DNA from: Aeromonas fluvialis | GTDB lineage: Bacteria > Pseudomonadota > Gammaproteobacteria > Enterobacterales > Aeromonadaceae | NCBI RefSeq assembly: GCF_000819885.1 | Contig: NZ_CDBO01000036.1 | Coordinates: forward strand, 55,803 to 119,802 | Direction of reading: 5' to 3' | DNA length: 64,000 nucleotides | Shown here: positions 9,126 through 18,749 of the stretch, in pieces | Layout of the letters: each line of letters starts with the position of its first letter | Numbering within the stretch: position 1 is the first letter of the stretch | The notes under the pieces: model-generated | Databases searched by the model: none | What the model was told of the DNA's origin: nothing | What the model saw: only the letters and a program-made list of their open reading frames with translations | Translations under genes and position numbers: made by a program

Positions 9126-11075
9126 ATGATGCAGACAGTGTTGACACAAACCCCTTCGGTGCCGGCTAACGGTTTGGATAAAGCGCCTCTAGGCGGTTCC
9201 GCTGACAGCACGAGTATCGATGGAGGGGCAGGCTGCGATAGCAATGACGATTTCGCCTCCCTGATTGCCAAGGTCCAAAGCAGTGAACAGAGCATGGTTG
9301 ATAGCAGCCGGAGCGGTAACAGTCTCCAGTCAGCCAAATCTTTGGCGACCGAGGGCGCTTCCTCCAACAATGAGACCAGCAAGGAACCGGCTCCTGACGC
9401 CGTCAACAAGGTGGAGGAGATCCCTGCCAACGACTTTCTGCTGCGCTTGCAAGACGCCCTCAAACTCGATACCTCGCTGGTGACGCCACCGCCACCGCCA
9501 CCGCTGGCGATCCAGCAGAGCGCACCGGCGGTAGACGGCAATCCGTTGCCGCAACAGGGTGAGCAGGAGGGCATTGCGCTTGATGACAGTGAACAGGCCT
9601 CTGCGGCTGCTAGGCTTGCCCGCCAGCTTGCTAACGGTCAGGCCGAGGCGCAGTCGCCGCTGGCGACGACCGCCAAATCGACTCTTGAAACCACCGTATC
9701 GCCCTCTGCGGCGCGAGTGGTGGCGCAGGGCGATGCCTCTTCTGCCGTTCTCTCCTCTGAGGGTGAAGATACCGCCACTACTGCAGATGGCCAGTCCGGG
9801 GAGAAAGCCTCTGCCAAGGGCGAAACCCTCGGGACAGATGGCAAGCACACCAAGCCTCTCACGGGGGCCGAGCGGATTGCCCAGCTGGCCAGGGGGCTGC
9901 CGGTCGATGAGGCGGCAAACGGGGTCAAAAGCGATGAGTTACTCGCGGCAACAGAGGGGGGCGAGAGCAAATCCGGCCCCGCAGCCAGCAGCGTCGTGAC
10001 CGGTAAGGGGCAAACGGCGCAAGCCGCGACTCAGGGGGCTACCCTCAAGGCATTCGGTGAGGGGGTCAAACAACCTGATGCGGGTAGCACACCCACTTCC
10101 ACTGCCGTAGAGAGCACCGCGAATGGCTCGACTGGCAAGGGGGCTGAGAAGAGTGCCGCCGAGGGAAGCCCGCAGCCAGCCACTGCCGTCAATCAAGGTT
10201 CGGCGCACGTGACGACGGCGCAACGTGCCGCAGCCCAGAGCAGCGTGACGCCAAATGCGACGACTCAGACCGATAGCGCTGCCGCACCCGTGATGGTGGC
10301 GCCGCAACAGGTGTTGGCACAGGCCGAATCTCAGGGGCCGCAAGCGCCGCTGTCGACCCTTTCAGCCGGGATCAGGCAGATGGAAGTGACGGGCAGCGAG
10401 GAGGTACGTAAAGCGGTACAGCCGGAGGTGAAGGCGAAAGTGGGGGAGCCGGACATGGGCTCTCTTACTACCGCCTCTGCCGATGACAGTAACCAGCATC
10501 AGCCAGTACAGCATAATCAGCAGGGTCAGCCTCAACCTCAGGCCGCTGAAAACCGGATATCTGCTGCAGAGGGGAGCGTGCGCCGTGAACCGCAGAATTT
10601 ACCTCATTTGAAACTGGCCAGTCAGGAAGCGCCTGCCGAATTGCACCAGAAGGTCAATGTGATGCTGGCCGACAAACTGCAACAGGCGGAAATTCAGCTC
10701 GACCCCCTCGGCCTTGGCAAGATGAAGATCCAGATCCAGATTGGGGCCGACAGCCAGGCCAACGTCCATTTCGTGGTACAACATGGGCAGACCCGCGAGA
10801 TGCTGGAGCAGGCGATGCCCCGTCTGCGTGACATGCTGGCCGGGCAGGGGATCCAGCTTGGCCAGACGCAGGTTCAACAGCAGTCGCAGCAACAGCAACA
10901 ACAGGGCCAGCCTGCCTTTAGCGGGCAGGGGCAGCAGGGGCAGCAGGGGCAGCAGGGTCAGAGTGGCGGTCAGCCACGTACCGGTAACGGGCTGGTTGAA
11001 GGGGGACTCACCACAGCCAACCTCAGTTTGCTGGTGGAATCGCCAAATGATTCAGGAATAGATTTCTATGCTTGA
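9126..11075 (+). CDS. fliK: Flagellar hook-length control protein FliK
   Basis: Secreted ruler that sets hook length and switches export specificity through FlhB. 649 aa from the ATG at 9126, chosen because AGGAA lies upstream; a TTG further upstream is less likely. The long N-terminal part is low-complexity, rich in Ala, Ser, Thr, Gln and Pro. The conserved C-terminal domain contains IQLDPLGLGKMKIQI and TREMLEQAMPRLRDML. It is followed by a Gln run and GQQ repeats. Longer than the enteric homologue (about 400 aa), as in other polar flagellar systems. Confidence 0.9.
   Translation: MMQTVLTQTPSVPANGLDKAPLGGSADSTSIDGGAGCDSNDDFASLIAKVQSSEQSMVDSSRSGNSLQSAKSLATEGASSNNETSKEPAPDAVNKVEEIPANDFLLRLQDALKLDTSLVTPPPPPPLAIQQSAPAVDGNPLPQQGEQEGIALDDSEQASAAARLARQLANGQAEAQSPLATTAKSTLETTVSPSAARVVAQGDASSAVLSSEGEDTATTADGQSGEKASAKGETLGTDGKHTKPLTGAERIAQLARGLPVDEAANGVKSDELLAATEGGESKSGPAASSVVTGKGQTAQAATQGATLKAFGEGVKQPDAGSTPTSTAVESTANGSTGKGAEKSAAEGSPQPATAVNQGSAHVTTAQRAAAQSSVTPNATTQTDSAAAPVMVAPQQVLAQAESQGPQAPLSTLSAGIRQMEVTGSEEVRKAVQPEVKAKVGEPDMGSLTTASADDSNQHQPVQHNQQGQPQPQAAENRISAAEGSVRREPQNLPHLKLASQEAPAELHQKVNVMLADKLQQAEIQLDPLGLGKMKIQIQIGADSQANVHFVVQHGQTREMLEQAMPRLRDMLAGQGIQLGQTQVQQQSQQQQQQGQPAFSGQGQQGQQGQQGQSGGQPRTGNGLVEGGLTTANLSLLVESPNDSGIDFYA
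10864..10975 (+). repeat. Gln/Gly codon repeats inside fliK
   Basis: A CAG/CAA-rich run encodes a Gln tract, followed by near-perfect 9-bp units GGGCAGCAG coding GQQ. It lies C-terminal to the conserved FliK core, so length changes would keep the frame. Confidence 0.75.
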
Positions 11076-11099
11076 TGCAATCCCGAGTAAGTTTATGAT
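11072..11099 (+). promoter_or_regulatory. Possible sigma-70-like promoter before fliL
   Basis: TTGATG and TATGAT are separated by 16 bases and overlap the fliK stop codon. This could start an internal fliL transcript. Only the hexamers support it. Confidence 0.3.
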
Positions 11100-11132
11100 A
11101 TCGAACAAGTTTGAGACTAGGGTGGACAAGGG

Positions 11133-11651
11133 ATGGCTGACGATAACGAATTGACGCTAAAAGCTCCGGCCGCGGGCAAGAAAAAGAAGCTGATCATTAT
11201 CATTGCCCTGGCGGTCGTTTTGCTAGGCGGTGGTGGTGCTGGCGTCTGGTTTATGCTGTCCGGCTCGGATACGCCCCCTGCCGAATCGGCAGAGGGGGGC
11301 GAAGGGAAACCCAAGGAGGCTGAGGCGATCAAGCCTTCTCTCTATGTGGGGATGCCCCGTCCTTTTGTGTTCAATGTCGTGGGCGCACAGCGGGATCGAC
11401 TGGTGCAGATCAAGATCCAGCTGATGGTACGCGGTACCGCCGACGAGACGCTGGCCACACAGAATATTCCCCTGATTGAGGGCACCTTGCTGCGGGTATT
11501 CAGTGCGGCCAGTGCCGAACAGCTGATGACCTTTGAAGGCAAGGAGAAGCTGCGCAAGGATTCACTGGAAGAGTGCCGTCGGGTGCTCAATGAGCTGGTC
11601 TCTTCCCCCGTTATCGAACAAGTGCTGTTTACCGGCTTTGTAATGCAGTAG
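11133..11651 (+). CDS. fliL: Flagellar basal body-associated protein FliL
   Basis: Single-pass inner-membrane protein that surrounds and stabilises stators. 172 aa. A short Lys-rich cytoplasmic start (KKKKLI) precedes one membrane helix near residues 18-38, a Gly/Glu linker, then the periplasmic stomatin-like domain containing PLIEGTLLRVFSAASAEQL. Follows fliK and precedes fliM by 7 bp. Confidence 0.94.
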   Translation: MADDNELTLKAPAAGKKKKLIIIIALAVVLLGGGGAGVWFMLSGSDTPPAESAEGGEGKPKEAEAIKPSLYVGMPRPFVFNVVGAQRDRLVQIKIQLMVRGTADETLATQNIPLIEGTLLRVFSAASAEQLMTFEGKEKLRKDSLEECRRVLNELVSSPVIEQVLFTGFVMQ

Positions 11652-11658
11652 GTGAAAC

Positions 11659-12729
11659 GTGAGCGATCTGTTAAGTCAGGACGAAATTGATGCCCTCTTG
11701 CACGGTGTCGATGATGTCGAAGAGGAAGAGATAGGCGCTGCCGGAGACCCCGGCGTTGCCCAGTTTGATTTCTCCTCTCAGGACCGCATCGTCCGTGGCC
11801 GCATGCCGACCCTGGAGCTGGTGAACGAGCGTTTTGCCCGTCACATGCGGATCAGCCTGTTCAACATGATGCGTCGTACTGCCGAGGTCTCCATCAATGG
11901 GGTACAGATGCTGAAGTTTGGCGAATATGTTCACACCCTGTTTGTGCCGACCAGCCTCAACATGGTGCGTTTCCGACCGCTGAAAGGGACGGCTCTTATC
12001 ACTATGGAGGCGCGTCTGGTCTTCATCCTGGTGGAGAATTTCTTCGGTGGTGACGGTCGTTATCACGCCAAGATAGAGGGGCGTGAGTTTACGCCCACCG
12101 AGCGGCGCATCATTCAGATGCTGCTCAAGCTGGTGTTCGAGGATTACAAGGATGCTTGGGCGCCGGTGATGGATGTGGGCTTCGAGTATCTTGACTCCGA
12201 GGTGAACCCGGCGATGGCCAACATCGTCAGTCCGACCGAAGTGATTGTAGTGAGCTCGTTTCACATCGAACTTGATGGTGGTGGCGGTGATTTCCATGTG
12301 GCCATGCCCTACTCCATGCTGGAGCCGATCCGTGAACTGCTTGATGCCGGTGTGCAGAGTGACAAGGGGGACACCGACGTGCGCTGGAGCAAGGCGCTGC
12401 GCGACGAGATCATGGATGTGAAGGTCGAGTTGAGGGCCAAACTGCTTGAGACGGAACTCACCCTGCGTGAACTGATGGAGTTGCAGCCCGGTGACATCAT
12501 CCCGGTAGAGATGCCGGAAAATCTGCTGGTCTTGGTGGAAGATTTGCCCACCTTCCACGCCAAAATGGGGCGGACCAAAGAGAATGTGGCACTCAAGATA
12601 ACCGACAAACTCAAGCGCCCGGAAGGGGTCAAGACCGAGATGCATTTGGTGACCCGGGGCGGTGTACGTATTGATGGTGAGGCCGAGCTGGAAGAGCTCG
12701 AGCGCAGTATCGAAGATCAACAACGATAA
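11659..12729 (+). CDS. fliM: Flagellar motor switch protein FliM
   Basis: C-ring protein that binds phospho-CheY and reverses the motor. 356 aa, GTG start. The N-terminal CheY-binding peptide LLSQDEIDALLHGVDD is present. The CheC/X-like middle domain follows (GGDGRYHAKIEGREFTPTE), then the C-terminal FliN-like domain (ELMELQPGDIIPVEMPE). Confidence 0.97.
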   Translation: MSDLLSQDEIDALLHGVDDVEEEEIGAAGDPGVAQFDFSSQDRIVRGRMPTLELVNERFARHMRISLFNMMRRTAEVSINGVQMLKFGEYVHTLFVPTSLNMVRFRPLKGTALITMEARLVFILVENFFGGDGRYHAKIEGREFTPTERRIIQMLLKLVFEDYKDAWAPVMDVGFEYLDSEVNPAMANIVSPTEVIVVSSFHIELDGGGGDFHVAMPYSMLEPIRELLDAGVQSDKGDTDVRWSKALRDEIMDVKVELRAKLLETELTLRELMELQPGDIIPVEMPENLLVLVEDLPTFHAKMGRTKENVALKITDKLKRPEGVKTEMHLVTRGGVRIDGEAELEELERSIEDQQR

Positions 12730-12778
12730 TCGACGGTTTATTGCGGTAAACGGTCACGAAGTAGCATAAGGACACAAG

Positions 12779-13171
12779 ATGAGCGGAACTGAGGAAGAGG
12801 ATTTGATGGCTGATGCCTGGGCTGCAGCGCTGGAAGAGCAGGTGATTGCCGAAGCCAAGCCTGCCCCCCTTGAAGAGCTGACTGACGATGCCCCCATCAG
12901 TGCCGAGGAGCGGCGCAAGCTCGATACCATTCTCGATATTCCGGTGACCATCGCCATGGAGGTAGGCCGCAGCCAGATCAGTATTCGCAACCTGCTGCAG
13001 CTCAACCAAGGCTCGGTGGTGGAGCTGGATCGCGTCGCGGGTGAGCCGCTGGACGTGCTGGTCAACGGCACCCTGATTGCCCATGGCGAGGTGGTGGTGG
13101 TGAACGACAAGTTTGGTATCCGTTTGACCGATGTCATCAGCCAGATCGAGCGGATAAAGAAACTCAAATGA
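12779..13171 (+). CDS. fliN: Flagellar motor switch protein FliN
   Basis: Forms the base of the C-ring and docks FliH-FliI. 130 aa. The SpoA-type domain covers the C-terminal half (LDTILDIPVTIAMEVGRSQI, LLQLNQGSVVELDRVAGEP). An acidic N-terminal extension precedes it. ATG at 12779 follows AAGGA. The stop overlaps the fliO start by 4 bp. Confidence 0.96.
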   Translation: MSGTEEEDLMADAWAAALEEQVIAEAKPAPLEELTDDAPISAEERRKLDTILDIPVTIAMEVGRSQISIRNLLQLNQGSVVELDRVAGEPLDVLVNGTLIAHGEVVVVNDKFGIRLTDVISQIERIKKLK

Positions 13172-13551
13172 TGCGTTTGCTGCTGTTACTGTCGATGTCT
13201 CTGCCAGCCTTTGCTGACACTCAGGGGGCAGTCAATGCGCCCACTCTGAGCTCCTGGCTGCTCTCCAGTCTGATGGTGATCGGTCTCATTCTGGTGTTGG
13301 GTTTTCTGCTCAAGAAGAGCAAGCTGGCGACCGCCATGGGGGGCGGCCAGATGCGGGTCATCGCCTCGTTGCCGGTGGGTTACAAGGAGAAGCTGCTGGT
13401 GGTCAAGGTGGGCGAGCAGCAGCTGCTGCTCGGGGTCACGCCGCAGCAGGTCAATTTTCTCTACCGGCTGGAGGAGCCACTGGACGAAAACCAGCCTCAG
13501 GCGTTTTCCCAGCAGCTTGGCAAATTGATGGGCAAGCATGAAAAAAGCTAA
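13168..13551 (+). CDS. fliO: Flagellar biosynthetic protein FliO
   Basis: Bitopic membrane protein that helps FliP assemble into the export-gate core. 127 aa. An apparent signal-like start ([13 protein letters not shown]) is followed by a membrane helix ([20 protein letters not shown]) and a small cytoplasmic beta domain ([20 protein letters not shown]). Overlaps fliN and fliP. Confidence 0.92.
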   Translation: MMRLLLLLSMSLPAFADTQGAVNAPTLSSWLLSSLMVIGLILVLGFLLKKSKLATAMGGGQMRVIASLPVGYKEKLLVVKVGEQQLLLGVTPQQVNFLYRLEEPLDENQPQAFSQQLGKLMGKHEKS

Positions 13552-14311
13552 CGGCGCATTGCTGAAAACAGGGCTGCTGGCCAGTCTGCTGCTACCACTG
13601 CTCTGCTCTTGGCCTGTGCTGGCGCAGGATGCCATGTCGGCGGTGACCGTCAAGACCATGGGGGATGGCTCCCAGGAGTACAGCCTGACCCTGCAAGTGC
13701 TGGCGCTGATGACTGCGCTCTCCTTCTTGCCGGCCATGGTGATCATGATGACCTCGTTTACCCGCATCATAGTGGTGCTGGGTATCTTGCGTCAGGCGAT
13801 CGGTCTGCAGCAGAGCCCTTCCAACCAGGTGTTGATCGGCATTGCGCTGTTCATGTCTTTTTTCATCATGTCGCCGGTGCTGGATCGGATCAATGATGAG
13901 GCGCTGCAGCCCTATCTTGCCGAGACCATTCAGGCAAAGGAGGCGCTGGAGCGAGCCGAGTTGCCCATCCACCAGTTCATGCTGGCCCAGACCCGGATCA
14001 AGGATCTCAATACCTTTATGGAGATCGCCAACGTGCAGGTGGAGAAACCTGCCGATGTGCCGCTACGGGTGCTGATCCCGGCGTTTGTCACCAGCGAGCT
14101 GAAAACCGCCTTCCAGATTGGCTTTATGCTGTTCTTGCCGTTTCTTGTCATCGATTTGGTGGTGGCCAGTATCCTGATGGCGATGGGGATGATGATGCTG
14201 TCGCCGATGATCGTCTCGCTACCCTTCAAGTTGATGCTGTTCGTGATGGTGGATGGCTGGAACCTGATCCTGGGCTCCCTGGCCAACAGCTTCGGACTGG
14301 GTGCCGGTTAG
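13538..14311 (+). CDS. fliP: Flagellar type III export gate protein FliP
   Basis: Forms the FliP5FliQ4FliR1 pore of the export gate. 257 aa. Cleavable signal peptide (ends near WPVLAQ), then the conserved [20 protein letters not shown] and membrane segments ([35 protein letters not shown]). Overlaps fliO by 14 bp. Confidence 0.97.
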   Translation: MKKANGALLKTGLLASLLLPLLCSWPVLAQDAMSAVTVKTMGDGSQEYSLTLQVLALMTALSFLPAMVIMMTSFTRIIVVLGILRQAIGLQQSPSNQVLIGIALFMSFFIMSPVLDRINDEALQPYLAETIQAKEALERAELPIHQFMLAQTRIKDLNTFMEIANVQVEKPADVPLRVLIPAFVTSELKTAFQIGFMLFLPFLVIDLVVASILMAMGMMMLSPMIVSLPFKLMLFVMVDGWNLILGSLANSFGLGAG

Positions 14312-14336
14312 CCGGTCGAGTGCAAGGAGCCCGAAC

Positions 14337-14606
14337 ATGAGTCCTGAAACCTTTGTCGACGTCTTTCGTGAGGCGCTCTGGCTGGTGACCATCATGGTGT
14401 GCGCCGTGATCCTGCCGAGTCTGATGATTGGTCTGGTGGTGGCCATCTTTCAGGCTGCGACCTCCATCAACGAGCAGACCCTGAGCTTTCTGCCCCGCCT
14501 CATCGTGACCCTGTTTGCGCTGGGGGCTGGGGCACACTGGGGCTTGCAGAGCCTGATGGACTTCTTCGTACTGATGGTCAATCAAATCCCCGAGGTGGTG
14601 GGATGA
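14337..14606 (+). CDS. fliQ: Flagellar export gate protein FliQ
   Basis: Two-helix hairpin subunit of the export gate; 89 aa, the usual size. Start set at 14337, where AAGGAG lies upstream and the sequence begins MSPETFVDVFREALW. An in-frame codon further upstream would only add a non-conserved tail. The stop overlaps the fliR ATG (ATGA). Confidence 0.96.
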   Translation: MSPETFVDVFREALWLVTIMVCAVILPSLMIGLVVAIFQAATSINEQTLSFLPRLIVTLFALGAGAHWGLQSLMDFFVLMVNQIPEVVG

Positions 14607-15400
14607 CCTACACAACCGCTCTGATCATGGAGTGGTTGTCTTCCATCCTCTGGCCGCTGGCGCGGGTAAGTAGCCTGCTGATGGTGATGGCGGTATTCGG
14701 CAGCCGTCTGGTCCCTGCGCGGGTGCGGATGGGGTTGGCAGTTGCCATCACCTTCCTGATTGCGCCACTGCTGCCGAAAATGCCAGCGATTGAACTCTTC
14801 TCTGCCGGCAGCTTTCTGGTGTTGGGCCAACAGCTGCTGATCGGGATTGCCCTCGGCCTGATGACCCAGTTTCTGATGGAGAGCTTCGTGATGGCCGGTC
14901 AGGTCATCGCCATGCAGACCAGCCTGGGTTTTGCCACCCTGGTGGATCCCATGAATGGTCAGTCGGCCCCCGTGGTGGGCCAGTTCTATCTGATGCTGGC
15001 GACCTTGGTGTTTCTGGCGCTGGATGGCCATCTGGTGATGCTGCGGCTGGTGATCCTCAGTTTCGAGACCTTGCCAGTATCGGATACCGGGCTCTCTCTG
15101 CCCGCCATCCGTACCCTGATCGGTTTTCTCGGGATCATGTATCAGGCCTCGCTGGTGATGGCGCTGTCTGCCATCGTCGCCCTGCTGCTGATCAACTTTG
15201 CCTTTGGTGTCATGACCCGGGCGGCCCCCCAGCTCAACATTTTCAGTATCGGTTTTGCGGTCAGCATGATGTCGGGTCTGCTGATCCTCTGGCTCACTAT
15301 CGGCGGCTTCCTCGGCCACTTTGACATGATGTGGGAGCGGGTGCAGGAGGTTAGCTGCGAGTTGATCGACACCCAATGCTTTGGCGGTACCCATGGCTGA
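14603..15400 (+). CDS. fliR: Flagellar export gate protein FliR
   Basis: Single-copy subunit closing the FliPQR pore. 265 aa with several membrane helices (LWPLARVSSLLMVMAVFGSR at the start) and the family stretch VMAGQVIAMQTSLGFATLVD. Start chosen at the ATG overlapping the fliQ stop, which gives the family length. The stop overlaps flhB by 8 bp. Confidence 0.96.
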   Translation: MTYTTALIMEWLSSILWPLARVSSLLMVMAVFGSRLVPARVRMGLAVAITFLIAPLLPKMPAIELFSAGSFLVLGQQLLIGIALGLMTQFLMESFVMAGQVIAMQTSLGFATLVDPMNGQSAPVVGQFYLMLATLVFLALDGHLVMLRLVILSFETLPVSDTGLSLPAIRTLIGFLGIMYQASLVMALSAIVALLLINFAFGVMTRAAPQLNIFSIGFAVSMMSGLLILWLTIGGFLGHFDMMWERVQEVSCELIDTQCFGGTHG

Positions 15401-16523
15401 TACCGATCAGGAACGTACCGAACAACCCACGGGCAAACGACTGCAACAGGCCCGTGAAAAAGGGCAGATTGCACGTTCAAAGGAGCTTGGCACCGCCAGC
15501 GTCCTGCTCTCGGCGGTATTTGGCCTGCTGATGCTCAAGGGCTCGCTGGCGACCGCCATGATCAAGGTCGTCACCATGGGCTTTACTCTGGATCGGGAGC
15601 AGGCTTTCGATCCCAACGCCATGATCGCCATGGTGCCTGCGCTGCTGGGGGAACTGCTGCTTCCGCTGGGGCTTCTGTTTGCGCTGGTGGCGATTGCCGC
15701 CTTTATCGGCAACACCCTGATGGGGGGAATGAACTTCTCCACCGAGGCCATGATGCCCAAGTTCAGCAAACTGAGTCCGCTTGCCGGCTTGAAGCGAATG
15801 TTCGGGGTGCAGTCACTGATTGAGCTGGTTAAGTCCATCGCCAAGGTGATATTCATCACCCTGTTTGCCTGGTGGATGTTATCGAGCCAGTTCAATCACC
15901 TGCTCAACCTTTCCATGGAGGGATTTCCCGGCGGCATTATCGATGCGCTGGAGTTGTTTCTCTGGATGTTGATCATCCTCTGCTGCGCCCTGCTTCCCAT
16001 CGTTGCGATAGATGTGCCGTTCCAGCAGTGGAACCACATGCGTCAGCTCAAGATGACCAAGCAGGAGGTGAAGGACGAATTCAAGGACAGTGAGGGCAAA
16101 CCCGAAGTGAAAGGGCGGATCCGCCAGTTGCAGATGCAGATGGCGATGCGCCGGATGATGGGGGATGTGCCCAAGGCCGACGTTGTAATCACTAACCCGA
16201 CCCACTACTCGGTAGCGCTCAAGTATGATGCGGGCAAACCCGGCGCCGCGCCCAAGGTCGTAGCCAAGGGCACCGATGAAATTGCAATGAAGATCAGGGA
16301 GATCGCCAGAGAGTACGAGATCCCCATCATGCCGTCACCGGCTTTGACCCGGGCTATTTACCACTCAACCGAGCTGGGCCACGAGATCCCGGAAGGGCTG
16401 TTTGCGGCGGTTGCCCAGGTGCTCGCCTATGTCTTCCAGCTCAAGAAATTCCGCCGTGGTCAGGGGCGCCGTCCCCAGCCGCTGGCTAAAGATCTGCCTA
16501 TTCCGACCGAATATCGAAAATGA
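15393..16523 (+). CDS. flhB: Flagellar export specificity switch FlhB
   Basis: Membrane protein that switches export from rod/hook to filament substrates after self-cleavage. 376 aa from the ATG at 15393; the N-terminus DQERTEQPTGKRLQQAREKG is typical. Four membrane segments are followed by a cytoplasmic domain with the autocleavage motif NPTH (ITNPTHYSVALKYD). Last gene of the fliE-flhB run; a 107-bp gap with its own promoter follows. Confidence 0.97.
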   Translation: MADTDQERTEQPTGKRLQQAREKGQIARSKELGTASVLLSAVFGLLMLKGSLATAMIKVVTMGFTLDREQAFDPNAMIAMVPALLGELLLPLGLLFALVAIAAFIGNTLMGGMNFSTEAMMPKFSKLSPLAGLKRMFGVQSLIELVKSIAKVIFITLFAWWMLSSQFNHLLNLSMEGFPGGIIDALELFLWMLIILCCALLPIVAIDVPFQQWNHMRQLKMTKQEVKDEFKDSEGKPEVKGRIRQLQMQMAMRRMMGDVPKADVVITNPTHYSVALKYDAGKPGAAPKVVAKGTDEIAMKIREIAREYEIPIMPSPALTRAIYHSTELGHEIPEGLFAAVAQVLAYVFQLKKFRRGQGRRPQPLAKDLPIPTEYRK

Positions 16524-16576
16524 CAAAGTTCTGACGTAGTCAAAATAAATCCATTGCATTTCAATGTCTTGTATTG

Positions 16577-16593
16577 TTGGCTTGATGTTTGCT
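16577..16593 (+). promoter_or_regulatory. Sigma-54 promoter of flhA operon
   Basis: TTGGC-TTGATGT-TTGCT has the invariant GG and GC spaced by 10 bases and matches the consensus except at the AC of TGGCAC. It lies in the flhB-flhA gap, 38 bp before the flhA start, and would drive flhA-flhF-flhG-fliA and perhaps the che genes. Confidence 0.75.
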
Positions 16594-16630
16594 TTAATCT
16601 GGCACCAGCAGGTTGAAATTGAGAAGCGCG

Positions 16631-18733
16631 ATGGAATTCAAGGCAGTATTGGGCCAGTTCAAAGAGTACCGGGGAGTATTGGGCAAAGGCCTTGGTACCC
16701 CTCTGCTGGTATTGGCCGCGCTCGGCATGGTGGTGTTACCCATCCCGCCGCTGATGCTGGACGTGCTCTTCTCCTTTAACATTGCTCTCTCCATCGTGGT
16801 GCTGCTGGTATCCGTCTATACCCGCCGCCCCCTCGAATTTGCTGCCTTCCCGACCGTACTGCTGCTCGCTACCTTGCTGCGGTTGGCGTTGAACGTCGCC
16901 TCGACCCGGGTGGTGTTACTGGAAGGTCATAATGGCAGTGCGGCGGCCGGCCATGTGATCGAGGCGTTCGGTAACGTGGTGATCGGCGGCAACTATGCGG
17001 TCGGCATCATCGTTTTTACCATCCTGATGATCATCAACTTTGTGGTGATCACCAAGGGTGCAGGGCGGATCGCGGAAGTGAGTGCCCGTTTTACCCTTGA
17101 TGCGATGCCGGGCAAACAGATGGCCATCGATGCTGATTTGAACGCCGGTCTCATCAATCAGGAAGAGGCGAAGAAGCGCCGCCAGGATGTGACTCAGGAA
17201 GCCGACTTCTACGGCTCCATGGATGGTGCCTCCAAGTTTGTCAAAGGGGATGCCATTGCAGGCATCATGATCCTCTTTATCAACATCATCGGCGGCTTCA
17301 TCATCGGGATGATGCAGCACCAGCTTACCTTCAGTGAATCGGCCGAGATCTATACCCTGCTGGCTATCGGTGACGGTCTGGTGGCGCAGATCCCCTCCCT
17401 GCTGCTTTCCATTGCCGCCGCTATCATAGTGACCCGTCAGAATACCGATCAGGACATGGGTACCGCAGTACTAGGCCAGCTGTTTGACAATCCCAAGGCC
17501 TTGATCATCTCTGCAGGTATCTTGCTGATGATGGGGCTGGTGCCGGGGATGCCGCACTTCGCCTTCCTGAGTCTGGGGGCTCTCGCCGCCGCTGGCGCCT
17601 GGTGGTTGCTGCGCCGCGAGAAACTGGCGGCCGCCAAAGCGGCCAGTGGTGAGTTGATGCCGACCAGTGCTGAACAGCCCCATGAGCAGAAAGAGTTGAG
17701 CTGGGACGATGTGATGCCGGTGGACATCGTCGGGCTGGAAGTGGGTTACCAGCTGATCCCGTTGGTGGATCGCAATCAGGGTGGCGAGTTGCTCAACCGG
17801 ATCAAAGGGGTGCGCAAGAAACTCTCGCAAGAGCTGGGCTTTCTGGTCCCGGCCGTCCACATTCGCGACAACCTGGATCTGGCGCCAAACCAATATCGTA
17901 TCACCTTGATGGGGGTCAGTACCGGCGAGGCCAATGTCTACCATGATAAGGAGATGGCCATCAACCCGGGGCAGGTGTTCGGCCAGATCCAGGGGATAGC
18001 CACCCGGGATCCCGCATTTGGGCTCGAAGCTGTATGGGTCGCCAAGGAGCAGGTGTCACAGGCTCAAACCTTGGGGTATACGGTAGTGGATACCGCGACC
18101 GTGGTGGCTACCCATCTGAGCCAGATCCTGACCAACCATGCGGCTCTGCTGCTGGGGCATGACGAGGTACAACAACTGCTCGACATGATTGGCAAACATC
18201 AGAGCAAGCTGGTCGAAGGGCTGGTGCCGGAAGTGATCAGCATGGGTAACCTGGTGAAGGTATTGCAGAATTTGCTCAATGAAGGCGTGCCAATCCGCGA
18301 TATGCGCACTATCCTGCAGACCCTGGTTGAATACGCGCCGCGCAGTCCGGATCCGGAAGTGCTCACTGCGGCTTGCCGGATTGCCCTGCGCCGTCTGATT
18401 GTGCAGGAGATTGCAGGCCCCGATCCCGAGCTGCCGGTGATTACCTTGGCGCCGGAATTGGAACGTATATTGCATCAATCCCTGCAGGCGGGTGGCGGTG
18501 ATGGTGCCGGTATTGAGCCGGGTCTGGCGGAGCGGATGCAGCGTTCGCTGGTCGAAGCCACTCAACGACAAGAGTTGGAAGGTCAACCGGCCGTGCTTCT
18601 GACATCGGGGATCTTGCGCAATACCCTGGCGAAATTTGTCAAGAATGCCATTCCTGGATTGCGCGTTCTGTCTTATCAGGAAGTGCCCGACGACAAGCAG
18701 ATCCGTATCGTCAGTGCGGTAGGGCAGAACTAG
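16631..18733 (+). CDS. flhA: Flagellar export gate protein FlhA
   Basis: Nonameric export-gate protein whose cytoplasmic ring docks chaperone-substrate complexes and uses the proton-motive force. 700 aa from ATG 16631, the family length. Eight N-terminal membrane helices; conserved FHIPEP segment (RRPLEFAAFPTVLLLATLLR) and the PGKQMAIDADLNAG loop. Soluble C-terminal domain from about residue 360. Confidence 0.97.
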   Translation: MEFKAVLGQFKEYRGVLGKGLGTPLLVLAALGMVVLPIPPLMLDVLFSFNIALSIVVLLVSVYTRRPLEFAAFPTVLLLATLLRLALNVASTRVVLLEGHNGSAAAGHVIEAFGNVVIGGNYAVGIIVFTILMIINFVVITKGAGRIAEVSARFTLDAMPGKQMAIDADLNAGLINQEEAKKRRQDVTQEADFYGSMDGASKFVKGDAIAGIMILFINIIGGFIIGMMQHQLTFSESAEIYTLLAIGDGLVAQIPSLLLSIAAAIIVTRQNTDQDMGTAVLGQLFDNPKALIISAGILLMMGLVPGMPHFAFLSLGALAAAGAWWLLRREKLAAAKAASGELMPTSAEQPHEQKELSWDDVMPVDIVGLEVGYQLIPLVDRNQGGELLNRIKGVRKKLSQELGFLVPAVHIRDNLDLAPNQYRITLMGVSTGEANVYHDKEMAINPGQVFGQIQGIATRDPAFGLEAVWVAKEQVSQAQTLGYTVVDTATVVATHLSQILTNHAALLLGHDEVQQLLDMIGKHQSKLVEGLVPEVISMGNLVKVLQNLLNEGVPIRDMRTILQTLVEYAPRSPDPEVLTAACRIALRRLIVQEIAGPDPELPVITLAPELERILHQSLQAGGGDGAGIEPGLAERMQRSLVEATQRQELEGQPAVLLTSGILRNTLAKFVKNAIPGLRVLSYQEVPDDKQIRIVSAVGQN

Positions 18734-18749
18734 TTAGCGGAGATGACGG

